A stretch of DNA of 24,768 nt from Deinococcus sp. (GTDB lineage Bacteria; Deinococcota; Deinococci; Deinococcales; Thermaceae). The stretch covers positions 1 to 24,768 of the forward strand of contig JAMCQK010000019.1 of the NCBI GenBank assembly GCA_023382135.1, read 5' to 3'. The notes beneath the pieces were generated by a model, which saw nothing but the letters and a program-made list of their open reading frames with translations, searched no databases and was not told the origin of the DNA. Made by a program: the position numbers and the translations under genes. This document shows positions 1 to 7,419 of this stretch, in pieces (position 1 is the stretch's first letter; each line of letters begins with the position of its first letter).

Positions 1-2179
1 CCAGCTCATCCACGCCGGCTTCGTCCAACGCAACCAGCCGTTTGAGTGTGGCAAGCTGAGAAAGCCCTTCCCAGCGCTCCCTAAGGGTGTTCGCCCCACC
101 AAGCTGCGCGGCGGCTAGGTTGCGCGCAAACAAGTGACCCATGGCAATAACGCGCGAGTCGAACTGGGCGCGGAACTGGCCAAGCAAGTTCTTGAGGTGG
201 GCCTTGTCAAAGTACAGCTTGGTGGACAAGTCCTTCAAGATATCGAAGAACGCACGGTGGTTCCGGTAGAGCGCCTTGCCCGAAAGGGTGAAGCCTTGCG
301 AGAAACGGCCCACGTCCTCGGGCGAGACACGCAAACCAACGCCCGCGTTAACACCGCCCGTAAGCGCCTCGATGCGCGAAGCCATCTGTAAGTAGTCGCT
401 CTGGCCCGCACCCATCCTGGGAGCCACAAAGGCAAACAGCGGCAGCAGGTCTTTAAGCCTGTCTTCCATACCCGAAACGTCGAACTGGATATCCAGATAG
501 CTGAGCCCATTGGTGGGCTGGGGAAAGAAGCCCACCGCTGCTCCTGACATCCGCTCGCTCTGGTGGGATACGTCTTCCAGCGTCATCGGCACGTCGGAAA
601 GGGCTAGCGTGGGCAGCACGCTTTTGTCCTCGCGCGCTTCCTGCCGGGCTTTGAGCGCCTTGGCCTCGGCAATAATCTGGCGCACTTGTTCTTCGGAGAG
701 TCCGGAGCGGATCTTGTCCAGCTTGGCGCGTTCTTCGGCCTCCAAACGCTCGGTAAGGGTCTGGTCGGGCTTGAGCACGATGCGGGCGCGGTGAGTATTT
801 TCCAGGAAGTGCTCGCGGATCAAGTTCTCGAAGAAAGGCCCGGCCTCGAGTTCGGCCCTGAGCCTGCTTAGATCGGCATCGAACTGCAAGGTTTGATAGG
901 GATCCCCCCCATTCAGATACGGCCCGGCGATTTGAAAAAAAACTTTCAGCGGGTACGGCCAGCCAGCATTGGAAACCTCCCGCGATTCAATTTCCAGGCG
1001 GTGAATGGCCGCTTCCACCATCACTTTATCAACGCCTTTCTCTGAAAGACCCTTGAGAACACCGAAGATTAAGTCCTCCACCTTGCCTGCATCCTCGGTG
1101 TTGATACCTCTGAGACCGGCGGCAAACACAGACTGGCGAAAGTGGTCGTGGTACCCAGTCCCGTCGGCCAGGGCTTCCCCCAACCTGCTTTCCAACAATG
1201 CCTTGCGCAGCGGCGAAGCGGCATTAGCCAACAGCACCCTCTCCAGAACCTTGAAAGCAAGCATCTGAAAACTATCGCCCACAAATGGGCCAAGCCAGGC
1301 AACCAAGGCTTGAGATTTCTTTTCAGGCGGTTCCGAGGGTGAAAGGGGGTAGGCCGCCTCGTACACGCCTGGCTGGCCGAAGCGGGGTTGGTCGGGTATC
1401 CGCGTCATGGGGTCAATCTTTTCAAATCGCGAGAGCGCCAAGCGCTCAAGCTGGCCGAGGGTTTTCTCTAAAGGCAAGTTTCCATAGGTGAAGAAAAAGG
1501 CGTTGGATGGATGATAGTGACGGGCGTGAAAAGCCTTCAGCCCTTCCCAGCTGAGATCGGGAATAAAACGAGGGTCCCCGCCAGAATCTTTGGAGTAGGT
1601 AAGGTCGGGAAAGATAGCTTTGCCCACGGCCTTGTGCATAAGGTACTGCGGCGTGGCGGTCTGGCCTTTCATCTCGTTAAAAACAACGCCGCCGTACTTT
1701 AGGCTTGAGTCCGGGTTCTCCATCTCGGAAAATTCATAGCGCCACGCCTCCTGGCGGTAGGCTTCGTAATCAATCCGGGGGAAAAAACAGGCGTCAAGGT
1801 AAACTTCCAACAGGTTATAAAAATCCTTCTCGTTGCGCGTGGAAAATGGATACTGCGTGTGGTCTGGTGCGGTTAGCGCATTAATGAAGGTTGCCAGCGA
1901 GCGGGGAATCATGGAGAAGAAAGGATCTCTAACCGGGTAGCGCTCGGAGCCCGCAAGCACGATGTGCTCCAGTATGTGGGCCACACCGGTGGAGTCTTGC
2001 GGCACGGTGGGGAAAGCCACGTTGAAGCAGTTGTTGTCGTCCGGGCAGGCAATATGAATATGCCTGGCCCCCGTGGAGACGTGTTCTAACCGGATGTAGT
2101 GGCCTTGCAGATGGGGTAGGGGTTTGACTTCAAGCACTTTGTGATTGCCGATTACTTCACCAACGCTAGCAATTTTCAT
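1..2179 (-). CDS. M16C zinc metallopeptidase, presequence protease (PreP/Cym1)-like, C-terminus cut by window edge
   Basis: About 726 codons are present, reading without interruption from ATG at 2177-2179 to the left edge. Full PreP-type enzymes are about 970 residues, so roughly three quarters is here. The inverted zinc motif HILEH lies at residues 68-72, and the third zinc ligand is most likely E169 in VFNEMKG, the spacing seen in the PreP subfamily rather than in short M16B peptidases. Family knowledge: these enzymes enclose and degrade unfolded peptides in a two-half chamber. No signal peptide is visible, so a cytosolic peptide-clearing role is inferred. There is no Shine-Dalgarno sequence; a -10-like TAGACT sits six bases before the ATG, suggesting a leaderless message. 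It is divergent from chrA. Confidence 0.9.
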   Translation of the reverse strand, partial: MKIASVGEVIGNHKVLEVKPLPHLQGHYIRLEHVSTGARHIHIACPDDNNCFNVAFPTVPQDSTGVAHILEHIVLAGSERYPVRDPFFSMIPRSLATFINALTAPDHTQYPFSTRNEKDFYNLLEVYLDACFFPRIDYEAYRQEAWRYEFSEMENPDSSLKYGGVVFNEMKGQTATPQYLMHKAVGKAIFPDLTYSKDSGGDPRFIPDLSWEGLKAFHARHYHPSNAFFFTYGNLPLEKTLGQLERLALSRFEKIDPMTRIPDQPRFGQPGVYEAAYPLSPSEPPEKKSQALVAWLGPFVGDSFQMLAFKVLERVLLANAASPLRKALLESRLGEALADGTGYHDHFRQSVFAAGLRGINTEDAGKVEDLIFGVLKGLSEKGVDKVMVEAAIHRLEIESREVSNAGWPYPLKVFFQIAGPYLNGGDPYQTLQFDADLSRLRAELEAGPFFENLIREHFLENTHRARIVLKPDQTLTERLEAEERAKLDKIRSGLSEEQVRQIIAEAKALKARQEAREDKSVLPTLALSDVPMTLEDVSHQSERMSGAAVGFFPQPTNGLSYLDIQFDVSGMEDRLKDLLPLFAFVAPRMGAGQSDYLQMASRIEALTGGVNAGVGLRVSPEDVGRFSQGFTLSGKALYRNHRAFFDILKDLSTKLYFDKAHLKNLLGQFRAQFDSRVIAMGHLFARNLAAAQLGGANTLRERWEGLSQLATLKRLVALDEAGVDEL

Positions 2180-2185
2180 GTTGAT

Positions 2186-2191
2186 AGTCTA
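2186..2191 (-). promoter_or_regulatory. -10 box (TAGACT) for a leaderless transcript of the M16C peptidase
   Basis: TAGACT on the minus strand, exactly six bases from the ATG. No convincing -35 box is seen. The same box and spacing precede khpA and mtnA in this window. Confidence 0.5.
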
Positions 2192-2288
2192 ACAAGCGGA
2201 AACGGCGGCCAGTTGTGGTCTGGTACAAAGAAAATAACGCCGGCTAGGCTTTTACCAAAAAAGGCAAGCATGATTGATTCTCTTGGGC

Positions 2289-2317
2289 TTGCCGCTGTGG
2301 TTTACATTAGGTATTAT
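2289..2317 (+). promoter_or_regulatory. Promoter of chrA-padR
   Basis: TTGCCG at 2289-2294 and TATTAT at 2312-2317 are separated by 17 bases, a good sigma70/SigA-type pair. The -10 box overlaps the left end of the dyad at 2314-2351, so a bound repressor would block the promoter. A weaker alternative -35 (TTTACA, 2301) has no properly spaced -10. Confidence 0.55.
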
Positions 2318-2351
2318 ATATCGAAATCCGATATCGGAAGTCGATATATAA
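2314..2351 (+). promoter_or_regulatory. 38-bp dyad, likely PadR operator
   Basis: Outer arms TTATATATCGA (2314-2324) and TCGATATATAA (2341-2351) are perfect inverted repeats. The centre CCGATATCGG (2328-2337) is a palindrome on the same axis, so 17 of 19 half-site positions match. The CGATAT/ATATCG core occurs in the arms and the centre. The site covers the -10 box and probable start of the chrA-padR message. Because padR is the only regulator gene nearby and is co-transcribed, autorepression is the simplest reading; this is inference. Confidence 0.6.
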
Positions 2352-2379
2352 AATTGCTCACCGCCAGTAAAAGTAGACA

Positions 2380-3594
2380 ATGAAGAGTCTCACGGTCGGC
2401 TCAGCTTCCAAAGAACGCTTGACACCTTTGGAAATCTTTTTGATCTTTTTCCGGCTGGGACTTACCTCCTTCGGCGGGCCGATTGCGCATCTCGGGTATT
2501 TCCGGCAAGAGTTCGTGGCGAGACGCAGGTGGCTCGACGAACATGCCTATGCCGACCTGGTCGCGCTCTGTCAGTTTCTGCCGGGGCCGGCCAGTAGCCA
2601 GGTCGGTATTGCGCTTGGGCTGTCACGGGGAGGAATCCCGGGTGCGGTTGCGTCCTGGCTCGGCTTCACACTGCCCTCGGCCATAGCGCTTGTGCTATTC
2701 GGCTTAGGAGTTACTTATTTCAGCGGCAACCTGGGAAGCGGCTGGCTACATGGGCTCAAGGTTGTGGCAGTGGCGGTAGTCGCACAGGCACTTTGGGGCA
2801 TGGGAAAAAGCCTCAGCCCTGACAAATTACGCGCGACTGTCGCTGTAGGTGCTGCTGTCGCTGTAACGCTCTTTCCTTCTGCCCTTGGGCAGGTAAGCGT
2901 GATAGCCGCCAGCGGTCTTTTTGGCTGGGTGTTTCTCCGAAATTCCGGCGCGTTACCGCACAACCAGATCCAAACGACAAGCGGCCGAGCCACTGGGGTG
3001 CTGATGCTATTCGTCTTTTTCCTGCTCCTGTTTGTGCTTCCTGTTGCGGCAGGTAGTACAAACAGTTATGGAGTGAAGTTGTTTGACAGTTTTTACCGCG
3101 CCGGCTCCCTGGTCTTCGGCGGTGGCCATGTAGTGCTGCCTTTGCTTCAGTCGCAGGTCGTACCCGCGGGCTGGATCTCTAATGACGCTTTCCTTGCCGG
3201 CTATGGCGCAGCACAGGCGGTTCCCGGGCCGCTATTTACCTTCGCTGCATACCTTGGTGCCGTCTCTACACAGGCACCTTCTGGTTGGCTAGGGGCAGGG
3301 ATTGCTCTAGTGGCGATATTTCTGCCGGCGTTTCTGTTGATCGCAGGAATCCTCCCGTTTTGGGAGGTGCTGCGCCGGTATGAGGCAATGCAGCGAGCGA
3401 TGCTCGGGATTAACGCGGCCGTGGTGGGGCTCCTGCTCTCTGCTTTCTACAACCCCGTCTGGACAAGCGCCATTCGAAACACCGCTGACTTCAGCCTCGC
3501 GGCTATCGCCTTTCTGTTGCTAGCATTCTGGAAGTGCCCGCCATGGCTGGTGGTAATACTTGCCGCCGTAGTTGCCGGGTTGGGAGCTGGTTAA
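2380..3594 (+). CDS. chrA: Chromate transporter, ChrA (CHR) family, two-domain form
   Basis: The product is 404 residues, the usual size of long-chain ChrA proteins with two CHR domains. The N-terminal half has FFRLGLTSFGGP (about residues 23-34) and QFLPGPASSQVG, both CHR signatures. The second half repeats the pattern with a GSLVFGGGHVVLP-like stretch and AQAVPGPLFTFAAYLGA. About ten hydrophobic segments are seen. The family exports chromate, or in some cases moves other oxyanions, across the inner membrane. The ATG at 2380 has no clear Shine-Dalgarno. The stop codon is followed immediately by the ATG of padR, so the two are surely one transcript. Substrate is inferred from the family only; resistance is not proven. 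Confidence 0.9.
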   Translation: MKSLTVGSASKERLTPLEIFLIFFRLGLTSFGGPIAHLGYFRQEFVARRRWLDEHAYADLVALCQFLPGPASSQVGIALGLSRGGIPGAVASWLGFTLPSAIALVLFGLGVTYFSGNLGSGWLHGLKVVAVAVVAQALWGMGKSLSPDKLRATVAVGAAVAVTLFPSALGQVSVIAASGLFGWVFLRNSGALPHNQIQTTSGRATGVLMLFVFFLLLFVLPVAAGSTNSYGVKLFDSFYRAGSLVFGGGHVVLPLLQSQVVPAGWISNDAFLAGYGAAQAVPGPLFTFAAYLGAVSTQAPSGWLGAGIALVAIFLPAFLLIAGILPFWEVLRRYEAMQRAMLGINAAVVGLLLSAFYNPVWTSAIRNTADFSLAAIAFLLLAFWKCPPWLVVILAAVVAGLGAG

Positions 3595-4002
3595 ATGGGG
3601 GAACGAGACCTGCTCAGCGGCCTGGTCCGCCTGCACATTCTCCACCACGCGAGCCAAGAAGCGGTCTTCGGGCTTGGCATCATGGAGGAACTGGCGAGGC
3701 ATGGCTATAAGCTCAGTGCCGGAACCCTTTATCCAATCCTCCATGGCTTGGAGAAAGCAGGCTATCTGGCCTCACATACGGAGTATGCCGGCAGACGGAA
3801 GCGGCGCGCCTATGTCGTGACGGACAAGGGTATTACAGCCCTGCGCCACGCCAAAGCAAAGGTGCGAGAATTGTTTTGGGAGCTCATCGAGGAAGAACTG
3901 CAATTTCGAGGAGCCGCAGAAGGTGTTCAAGGAGAACGCGTCCAGCCAAAGATGCGGGATCCCCTGACATCCAGCTCCAAAAGAAGCAGGCGATCTGGCT
4001 AA
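3595..4002 (+). CDS. PadR family transcriptional regulator
   Basis: This 135-residue protein has the PadR winged-helix domain at about residues 1-100, including LSAGTLYPILHGLEKAGYL (recognition helix and start of the wing) and GRRKRRAYVVTDKG (wing). The last 30 residues are basic, serine-rich and not conserved in the family as far as I can tell, so the original stop may have been altered. It starts directly after the chrA stop with no gap and no own ribosome site, implying translational coupling. PadR proteins are mostly ligand-responsive repressors of transporter genes; here the target is probably chrA and itself, through the dyad at 2314-2351. The inducer is unknown. Confidence 0.88.
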   Translation: MGERDLLSGLVRLHILHHASQEAVFGLGIMEELARHGYKLSAGTLYPILHGLEKAGYLASHTEYAGRRKRRAYVVTDKGITALRHAKAKVRELFWELIEEELQFRGAAEGVQGERVQPKMRDPLTSSSKRSRRSG

Positions 4003-4102
4003 CACCCGTTCAATCTGTTTGTGCATCTTGACTGGGGGAGCGGAATGAAACATACCGCAATAGCACCGTAGTTTGCGGCGATCTCAATGTCTTTTGCCGA
4101 AT

Positions 4103-4403
4103 ATGCCACCGAAACTCATCCTGGCATCTGTGAAAAAGAACAAACCTCCAAAAAATTATGTGCCTGGGATGGACGAAATCATGGATACAACACATATGCG
4201 CCACTCGAGGTTCTGGTTCGGCGGGAACGCCAATGACTGGGAACTGGCAGGCTATGAATCGGGCAAGATCAAAGAGAAGCCGACGGACGCATCAGGTTTT
4301 CCGCTATTCAAAAAAGAACACGCCAATTTACGCCATGCAGGGCCAATATGAGGCTCAACCGTACGACGATGCCGGGAGAGCCCTCAAAGCGAAGGAAGGG
4401 TGA
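4103..4403 (+). pseudogene. Frameshifted remnant of an unknown small protein
   Basis: From ATG 4103 one frame reads a protein-like stretch including YVPGMDEIMDTTHMRH and FWFGGNANDWELAGYES up to about 4310. Around 4310-4320 the sensible reading moves to another frame, ending in IYAMQGQYEAQPYDD and a stop at 4403. The pattern of aromatic and acidic residues resembles a conserved hypothetical family found in proteobacteria and others, but I cannot name it. It is best read as a broken gene brought in with the chrA-padR patch. It could also be a short real protein of about 80 residues ending at 4351. Confidence 0.4.
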
Positions 4404-4596
4404 GATTCAGAAAATCTTTCGGCAGATGAGCAGGCGCGCAATGCCGCCATCAGGGGGCCAGCTAGGGCTTCATGGTAATTAAGCGCCCTGGCATTCCGCC
4501 GTTCAGTAATCGGGAGCTTGCCTGCAAGACAAGGCAATAAGCGCACTTTCCTACAGCAACCTTCACAGCAGCTGATACCAGTAGACAATTCTTAGT

Positions 4597-4755
4597 TTGC
4601 CGCCTTACAAGCTACCGCATGTCGATGAGATCGACGGCGAGGCAACGACTATCACATCCGACGCTGAGACAGTAGAACCGCCTGCCCGCTGCGGCTATTG
4701 CTGTTCCGAGGCTGTTGTTAGTTTGGGGGGCAAGCAATTTGTCAGCGGCCTGCCT
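4597..4755 (+). pseudogene. N-terminal fragment of an ISL3-type transposase
   Basis: The reading frame contains LPHVDEIDGEATTIT, then AETVEPPARCGYC, then SEAVVSLGGKQFVSGLP. This is the layout of the N-terminal zinc-finger region of ISL3 transposases (a strand-rich start, CxxC, then a segment ending in DLP). One of the expected cysteine pairs is disturbed and the remaining 350 or so residues, including the DDE catalytic domain, are absent. The frame stays open to 4920 only by running antisense into rplS. No terminal inverted repeats were seen. Confidence 0.45.
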
Positions 4756-4886
4756 ACAGCAAGCATATTGAACCTCCGAGGAGCCAGAGGGAATCAGCCT
4801 CGGGACCGGGTTATCAACCTTGCTGCAACTGATCAAGGAAAGACGGTTCGGAATCCAAATCAACCGCAGAATCTGGATACCCGTTG

Positions 4887-5540
4887 TTACTCGCGTCCCG
4901 CAGCAAGGGTAGCAAGATAGGCTTGGAAGCCTTCTTCGTCACCCTTGGCCAAAAACTCGGCCTGCTTGGGCCAGGTGCTAAGGCTTGCGGAACCGCGCAC
5001 CTTGGAGGCCTCGAGGGCTCTCTTGAGCTGGTCTTCGGTTGCGGCGGCAAGCTTGGCAAAGGTCTCGAGGCCCGCGGCTACCAGCGCGGATGCAATCTTG
5101 GGCCCAATGCCTTCAATCTTGGTAAGCTGGTCAGCCCCGGCGGCTTCGGCAGCTTCTTCCCTTTCGGCGTCCAGACCCTTCATCACGCGGCCGCGGTCAG
5201 CGCGGATGCGTGCGGCCTTGCCCTTGAGCTCGCGCAGGTAGTAAAGCTTGGCACGGCGCACCCTGCCAAAGTTGACCACGCTGACGCTGTCGATGAGCGG
5301 AGAGTTAAAGGGAAAAATGCGCTCCACACCCTCACCAAAAGAAATCTTGCGCACGGTAAAACTGGAGTTGAAGCCGTTGCGCTTAATTTTGATAACCATG
5401 CCTTCGTAGGCCTGCACGCGCGAACGGGTACCTTCGACCACTTTGTAGTTCACCCTCACGGTATCGCCAGGCTTAAAAGCCGGGATGTCGCTGCGGGTAA
5501 AACGTTTTTCCACTACTTTCAAAAGGGCGCCACGGTTCAT
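4887..5540 (-). CDS. rplS: 50S ribosomal protein L19 with C-terminal helix-hairpin-helix extension
   Basis: The L19 body occupies about residues 1-115: it starts MNRGALLKVVEKR, has FKPGDTVRVNYKV and FTVRKISFGEGVERIFP, and ends near RRAKLYYLREL. ATG 5538-5540 is chosen because a strong AAGGGGAG lies about eight bases upstream; a longer frame to 5630 would invade trmD. The protein is 217 residues, against about 115-150 for ordinary L19. Residues about 140-217 form a separate domain: LTKIEGIGPKIASALVAAGL is a classic helix-hairpin-helix, followed by STWPKQAEFLAKG, the pattern seen in HhH tails attached to some L21 proteins and other proteins. It is the last gene of the ffh-rpsP-khpA-rimM-trmD-rplS block. 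Confidence 0.95.
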   Translation of the reverse strand: MNRGALLKVVEKRFTRSDIPAFKPGDTVRVNYKVVEGTRSRVQAYEGMVIKIKRNGFNSSFTVRKISFGEGVERIFPFNSPLIDSVSVVNFGRVRRAKLYYLRELKGKAARIRADRGRVMKGLDAEREEAAEAAGADQLTKIEGIGPKIASALVAAGLETFAKLAAATEDQLKRALEASKVRGSASLSTWPKQAEFLAKGDEEGFQAYLATLAAGRE

Positions 5541-5604
5541 GTTTACTACTCCCCTTCCCAGCGGAACCATCGGGGGTTCTTGGGCAACTTTCGAAGTATA
5601 CCGG

Positions 5605-6327
5605 TCAGGACTCGCCAGAGTCAAACTCATTCAGCCAGCGCTGGTCCTGTGGGCTAAGCTCGGCGGCTGCCAGCAGCTCTGGCCTCTGCTTCCAGGTGCG
5701 CTTCAGGGCCTCTCTCCGCCGCCACTCGGCAATTTTGGCGTGGTGTCCGGAAATGAGCACTTCAGGAACACACTGCCCGCGGAACTCGGGGGGGCGGGTG
5801 AAGTGAGGGTAATCTAACAGCCCAGAAGTAAAGGAGTCCCGCTGGTGGCTTTCCGGGTCACCAATAACACCGGGGATCAGCCTTGCGGTGGCCTCGAGCA
5901 CCGCCAACGCCCCAAGTTCTCCGCCCATCAACACGTAGTCCCCCAGCGAGACCTCGCGGGTAACGTATTTTTCCACCCTGGCGTCAATTCCTTCATAGCG
6001 CCCTGAAACCAGCGCAAGATGCTTTTTAGTGGAAAGCTCCTCGGCTAATTTTTGATTGAACAACGCGCCGGACGGACTGAGCAGGATCACCTCGTCAGCG
6101 GGCAAGGTAGATTCAATGGCATTCACCACCACGTCCACCCGCATCACCATCCCGGCGCCCCCGCCATAGGGTGCGTCATCCACGGTGCGGTGCTTGTCGG
6201 TGCTGAAGTCGCGGATATCGCGGACATCCACGGAAATCAGCCCAGACTCAATAGCCTTGCCCAGGATAGCCTCCCGCGTCCAAGGTAGTACCAGATCAGG
6301 GAAAAGGGTCAGGATTGAATAGCGCAT
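5605..6327 (-). CDS. trmD: tRNA (guanine-N1-)-methyltransferase
   Basis: The 240-residue SPOUT methyltransferase makes m1G37 in tRNAs, using S-adenosylmethionine, and prevents +1 frameshifting. Diagnostic stretches are the start MRYSILTLFPDLV, DDAPYGGGAGMVM (about residues 50-62), the trefoil-knot SAM site LVSGRYEGIDARV and SLGDYVLMGGELGALAVLE, and the C-terminal linker helix region around RDSFTSGLLDYPHFTRPPEF. It begins 18 bases after the rimM stop and its stop lies 64 bases before the rplS start, in keeping with one transcript. Length and motifs are normal. Confidence 0.97.
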   Translation of the reverse strand: MRYSILTLFPDLVLPWTREAILGKAIESGLISVDVRDIRDFSTDKHRTVDDAPYGGGAGMVMRVDVVVNAIESTLPADEVILLSPSGALFNQKLAEELSTKKHLALVSGRYEGIDARVEKYVTREVSLGDYVLMGGELGALAVLEATARLIPGVIGDPESHQRDSFTSGLLDYPHFTRPPEFRGQCVPEVLISGHHAKIAEWRRREALKRTWKQRPELLAAAELSPQDQRWLNEFDSGES

Positions 6328-6345
6328 ACAGCATCAACCTAAACC

Positions 6346-6834
6346 CTAATCCAGTAATCCGGGAATTGGTTCGATATAAACGCCTTCATCCTTCACCTTT
6401 ACATACGGCGCCTGCAGTGGAACGTAGCGGGTCTTCCCCGCCCGGAGCGACTCCCCCGAGGGCTTGATAATCAACAAGTCCTGCACACCTGCCGGCTCAA
6501 CACCCGCGACTTCTCCCCAGGCCTTGCCGTCCACGAACACCGGCCGTCCAATCAGTTGAAAGTGGTAGTAAGACCCAGGCTCAAGCTTAGGCAGGTCGGA
6601 TTCGTCCAGATAGACAGGGACGCCCACCAGCTCCTCAGCGCTCTTACGGTTGGTAATGCCCGCAAGGTGGAGCACAAGTTCATCACTGACCCAGTAGGCT
6701 TCTTCCACACCACGGTAGCCAAGGTCTTCCAGGTAGATTTTTGAGGCTTGGCCAACCAGGGGCTCGCCGCGGAACTTGAGGCCGCCCTCGAGGCCATGCG
6801 GTTTCCCCAGACGGCCAATCTCAATCCGGCGCAT
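6346..6834 (-). CDS. rimM: Ribosome maturation factor RimM
   Basis: This 162-residue protein has the two usual beta-barrel parts: an N-terminal RimM domain (MRRIEIGRLGKPHGLEGGLK at the start, SAEELVGVPVYLDESDLP near residue 75) and a C-terminal PRC barrel (YYHFQLIGRPVF, VQDLLIIKPSG, and YVPLQAPYVKVKDEG, family equivalent of the conserved LIP..F/V segment). The factor binds S19 in the 30S head and helps mature 16S rRNA. No Shine-Dalgarno is obvious before ATG 6832-6834. The gene sits 43 bases after khpA and 18 before trmD, the common order. Confidence 0.95.
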   Translation of the reverse strand: MRRIEIGRLGKPHGLEGGLKFRGEPLVGQASKIYLEDLGYRGVEEAYWVSDELVLHLAGITNRKSAEELVGVPVYLDESDLPKLEPGSYYHFQLIGRPVFVDGKAWGEVAGVEPAGVQDLLIIKPSGESLRAGKTRYVPLQAPYVKVKDEGVYIEPIPGLLD

Positions 6835-6877
6835 AAGCGTTTTTGTCCAGCACGAACTTTGGGCCAGCTGCGAACAG

Positions 6878-7096
6878 CTAGCGGACCTCTACCGAGACGC
6901 GGCCGCGCGCAAACGAACGCAGGATGGTACGGATGCTCTCGATCACGCGTCCTTGCCTGCCGATGATGCGGCCTTTGTCCTCCGGGGCGGTCTCCACGTA
7001 GTAGACCACGCCCTCGCGCCCCTTGCGCTCCTCTACCCGGATAGCCTCGGGCTGGTCCACCACGGTCCTGGCAAGGTATTCAACCAGATCTTTCAT
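6878..7096 (-). CDS. khpA: KH-domain RNA-binding protein KhpA
   Basis: A 72-residue single KH domain with GRIIGRQGRVIESIRTIL, containing the GxxG nucleic-acid loop (GRQG) at about residues 47-50. KhpA-type proteins bind RNA broadly, often with KhpB/Jag, and are nearly always encoded between rpsP and rimM as here. The ATG at 7094-7096 has no Shine-Dalgarno, but TAGACT lies exactly six bases upstream, so the gene may also be made from an internal leaderless message. Length is typical. Confidence 0.93.
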   Translation of the reverse strand: MKDLVEYLARTVVDQPEAIRVEERKGREGVVYYVETAPEDKGRIIGRQGRVIESIRTILRSFARGRVSVEVR

Positions 7097-7102
7097 GTCA
7101 GT

Positions 7103-7108
7103 AGTCTA
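7103..7108 (-). promoter_or_regulatory. Internal -10 box (TAGACT) before khpA
   Basis: TATAGACT on the minus strand, six bases before the khpA ATG, in the 65-base gap after rpsP. It would start a leaderless khpA-rimM-trmD-rplS message independent of ffh. No good -35 box was found. Confidence 0.45.
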
Positions 7109-7161
7109 TAGCGGATTGCCAATAGCCAAAACGACCAGCAAAGCTACGGGCCGCCAACCAC

Positions 7162-7407
7162 CTAGCTGATCACACCAGCTTGCTTGAGCAGCTTCTTGGC
7201 GGTGTCCGTGGGCTGTGCACCCACCGAAAGCCAGTACTTGACGCGCTCGGCATCCACCTTCAACCAGTCTTTGGTGGTGTGGCGCGGGTCGTAGTAACCG
7301 ATCCGTTCAATGAAGGCACCGTCGCGCTTGTTGCGCTGATCGGTGACCACAATGCGGTAGTGGGGGTTCTTGCTGGAGCCAAAGCGGGAAAGGCGGATCT
7401 TCGTCAT
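7162..7407 (-). CDS. rpsP: 30S ribosomal protein S16
   Basis: The 81-residue protein begins MTKIRLSRFGSSKNPHYRIV and contains RDGAFIERIGYYDPR, both S16 hallmarks, and ends with AKKLLKQAGV. It is a primary assembly protein of the 30S body. An AGGAG Shine-Dalgarno ends six bases before the ATG and lies within the 12-base gap after the ffh stop, so ribosomes ending ffh could reinitiate here. Size is standard. Confidence 0.97.
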   Translation of the reverse strand: MTKIRLSRFGSSKNPHYRIVVTDQRNKRDGAFIERIGYYDPRHTTKDWLKVDAERVKYWLSVGAQPTDTAKKLLKQAGVIS

Positions 7408-7419
7408 GGTTTCTCCTGT

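Larger units (their letters stand above)
4003..4886. other. Decayed intergenic stretch between padR and rplS
   Basis: About 880 bases without an intact gene. Codon usage is unlike the neighbouring core genes. Two remnants are recognisable (4103-4403 and 4597-4755, listed separately). The rest, 4003-4102, 4404-4596 and 4756-4886, shows no gene, RNA or convincing terminator to me. Confidence 0.6.

Noticed and set aside
2371..4586. AGTAGACAAT present near the chrA start and again at about 4577-4586, as possible ends of the accessory patch
   Set aside because: Only ten matching bases with no wider similarity; not enough to call a direct repeat or attachment site.
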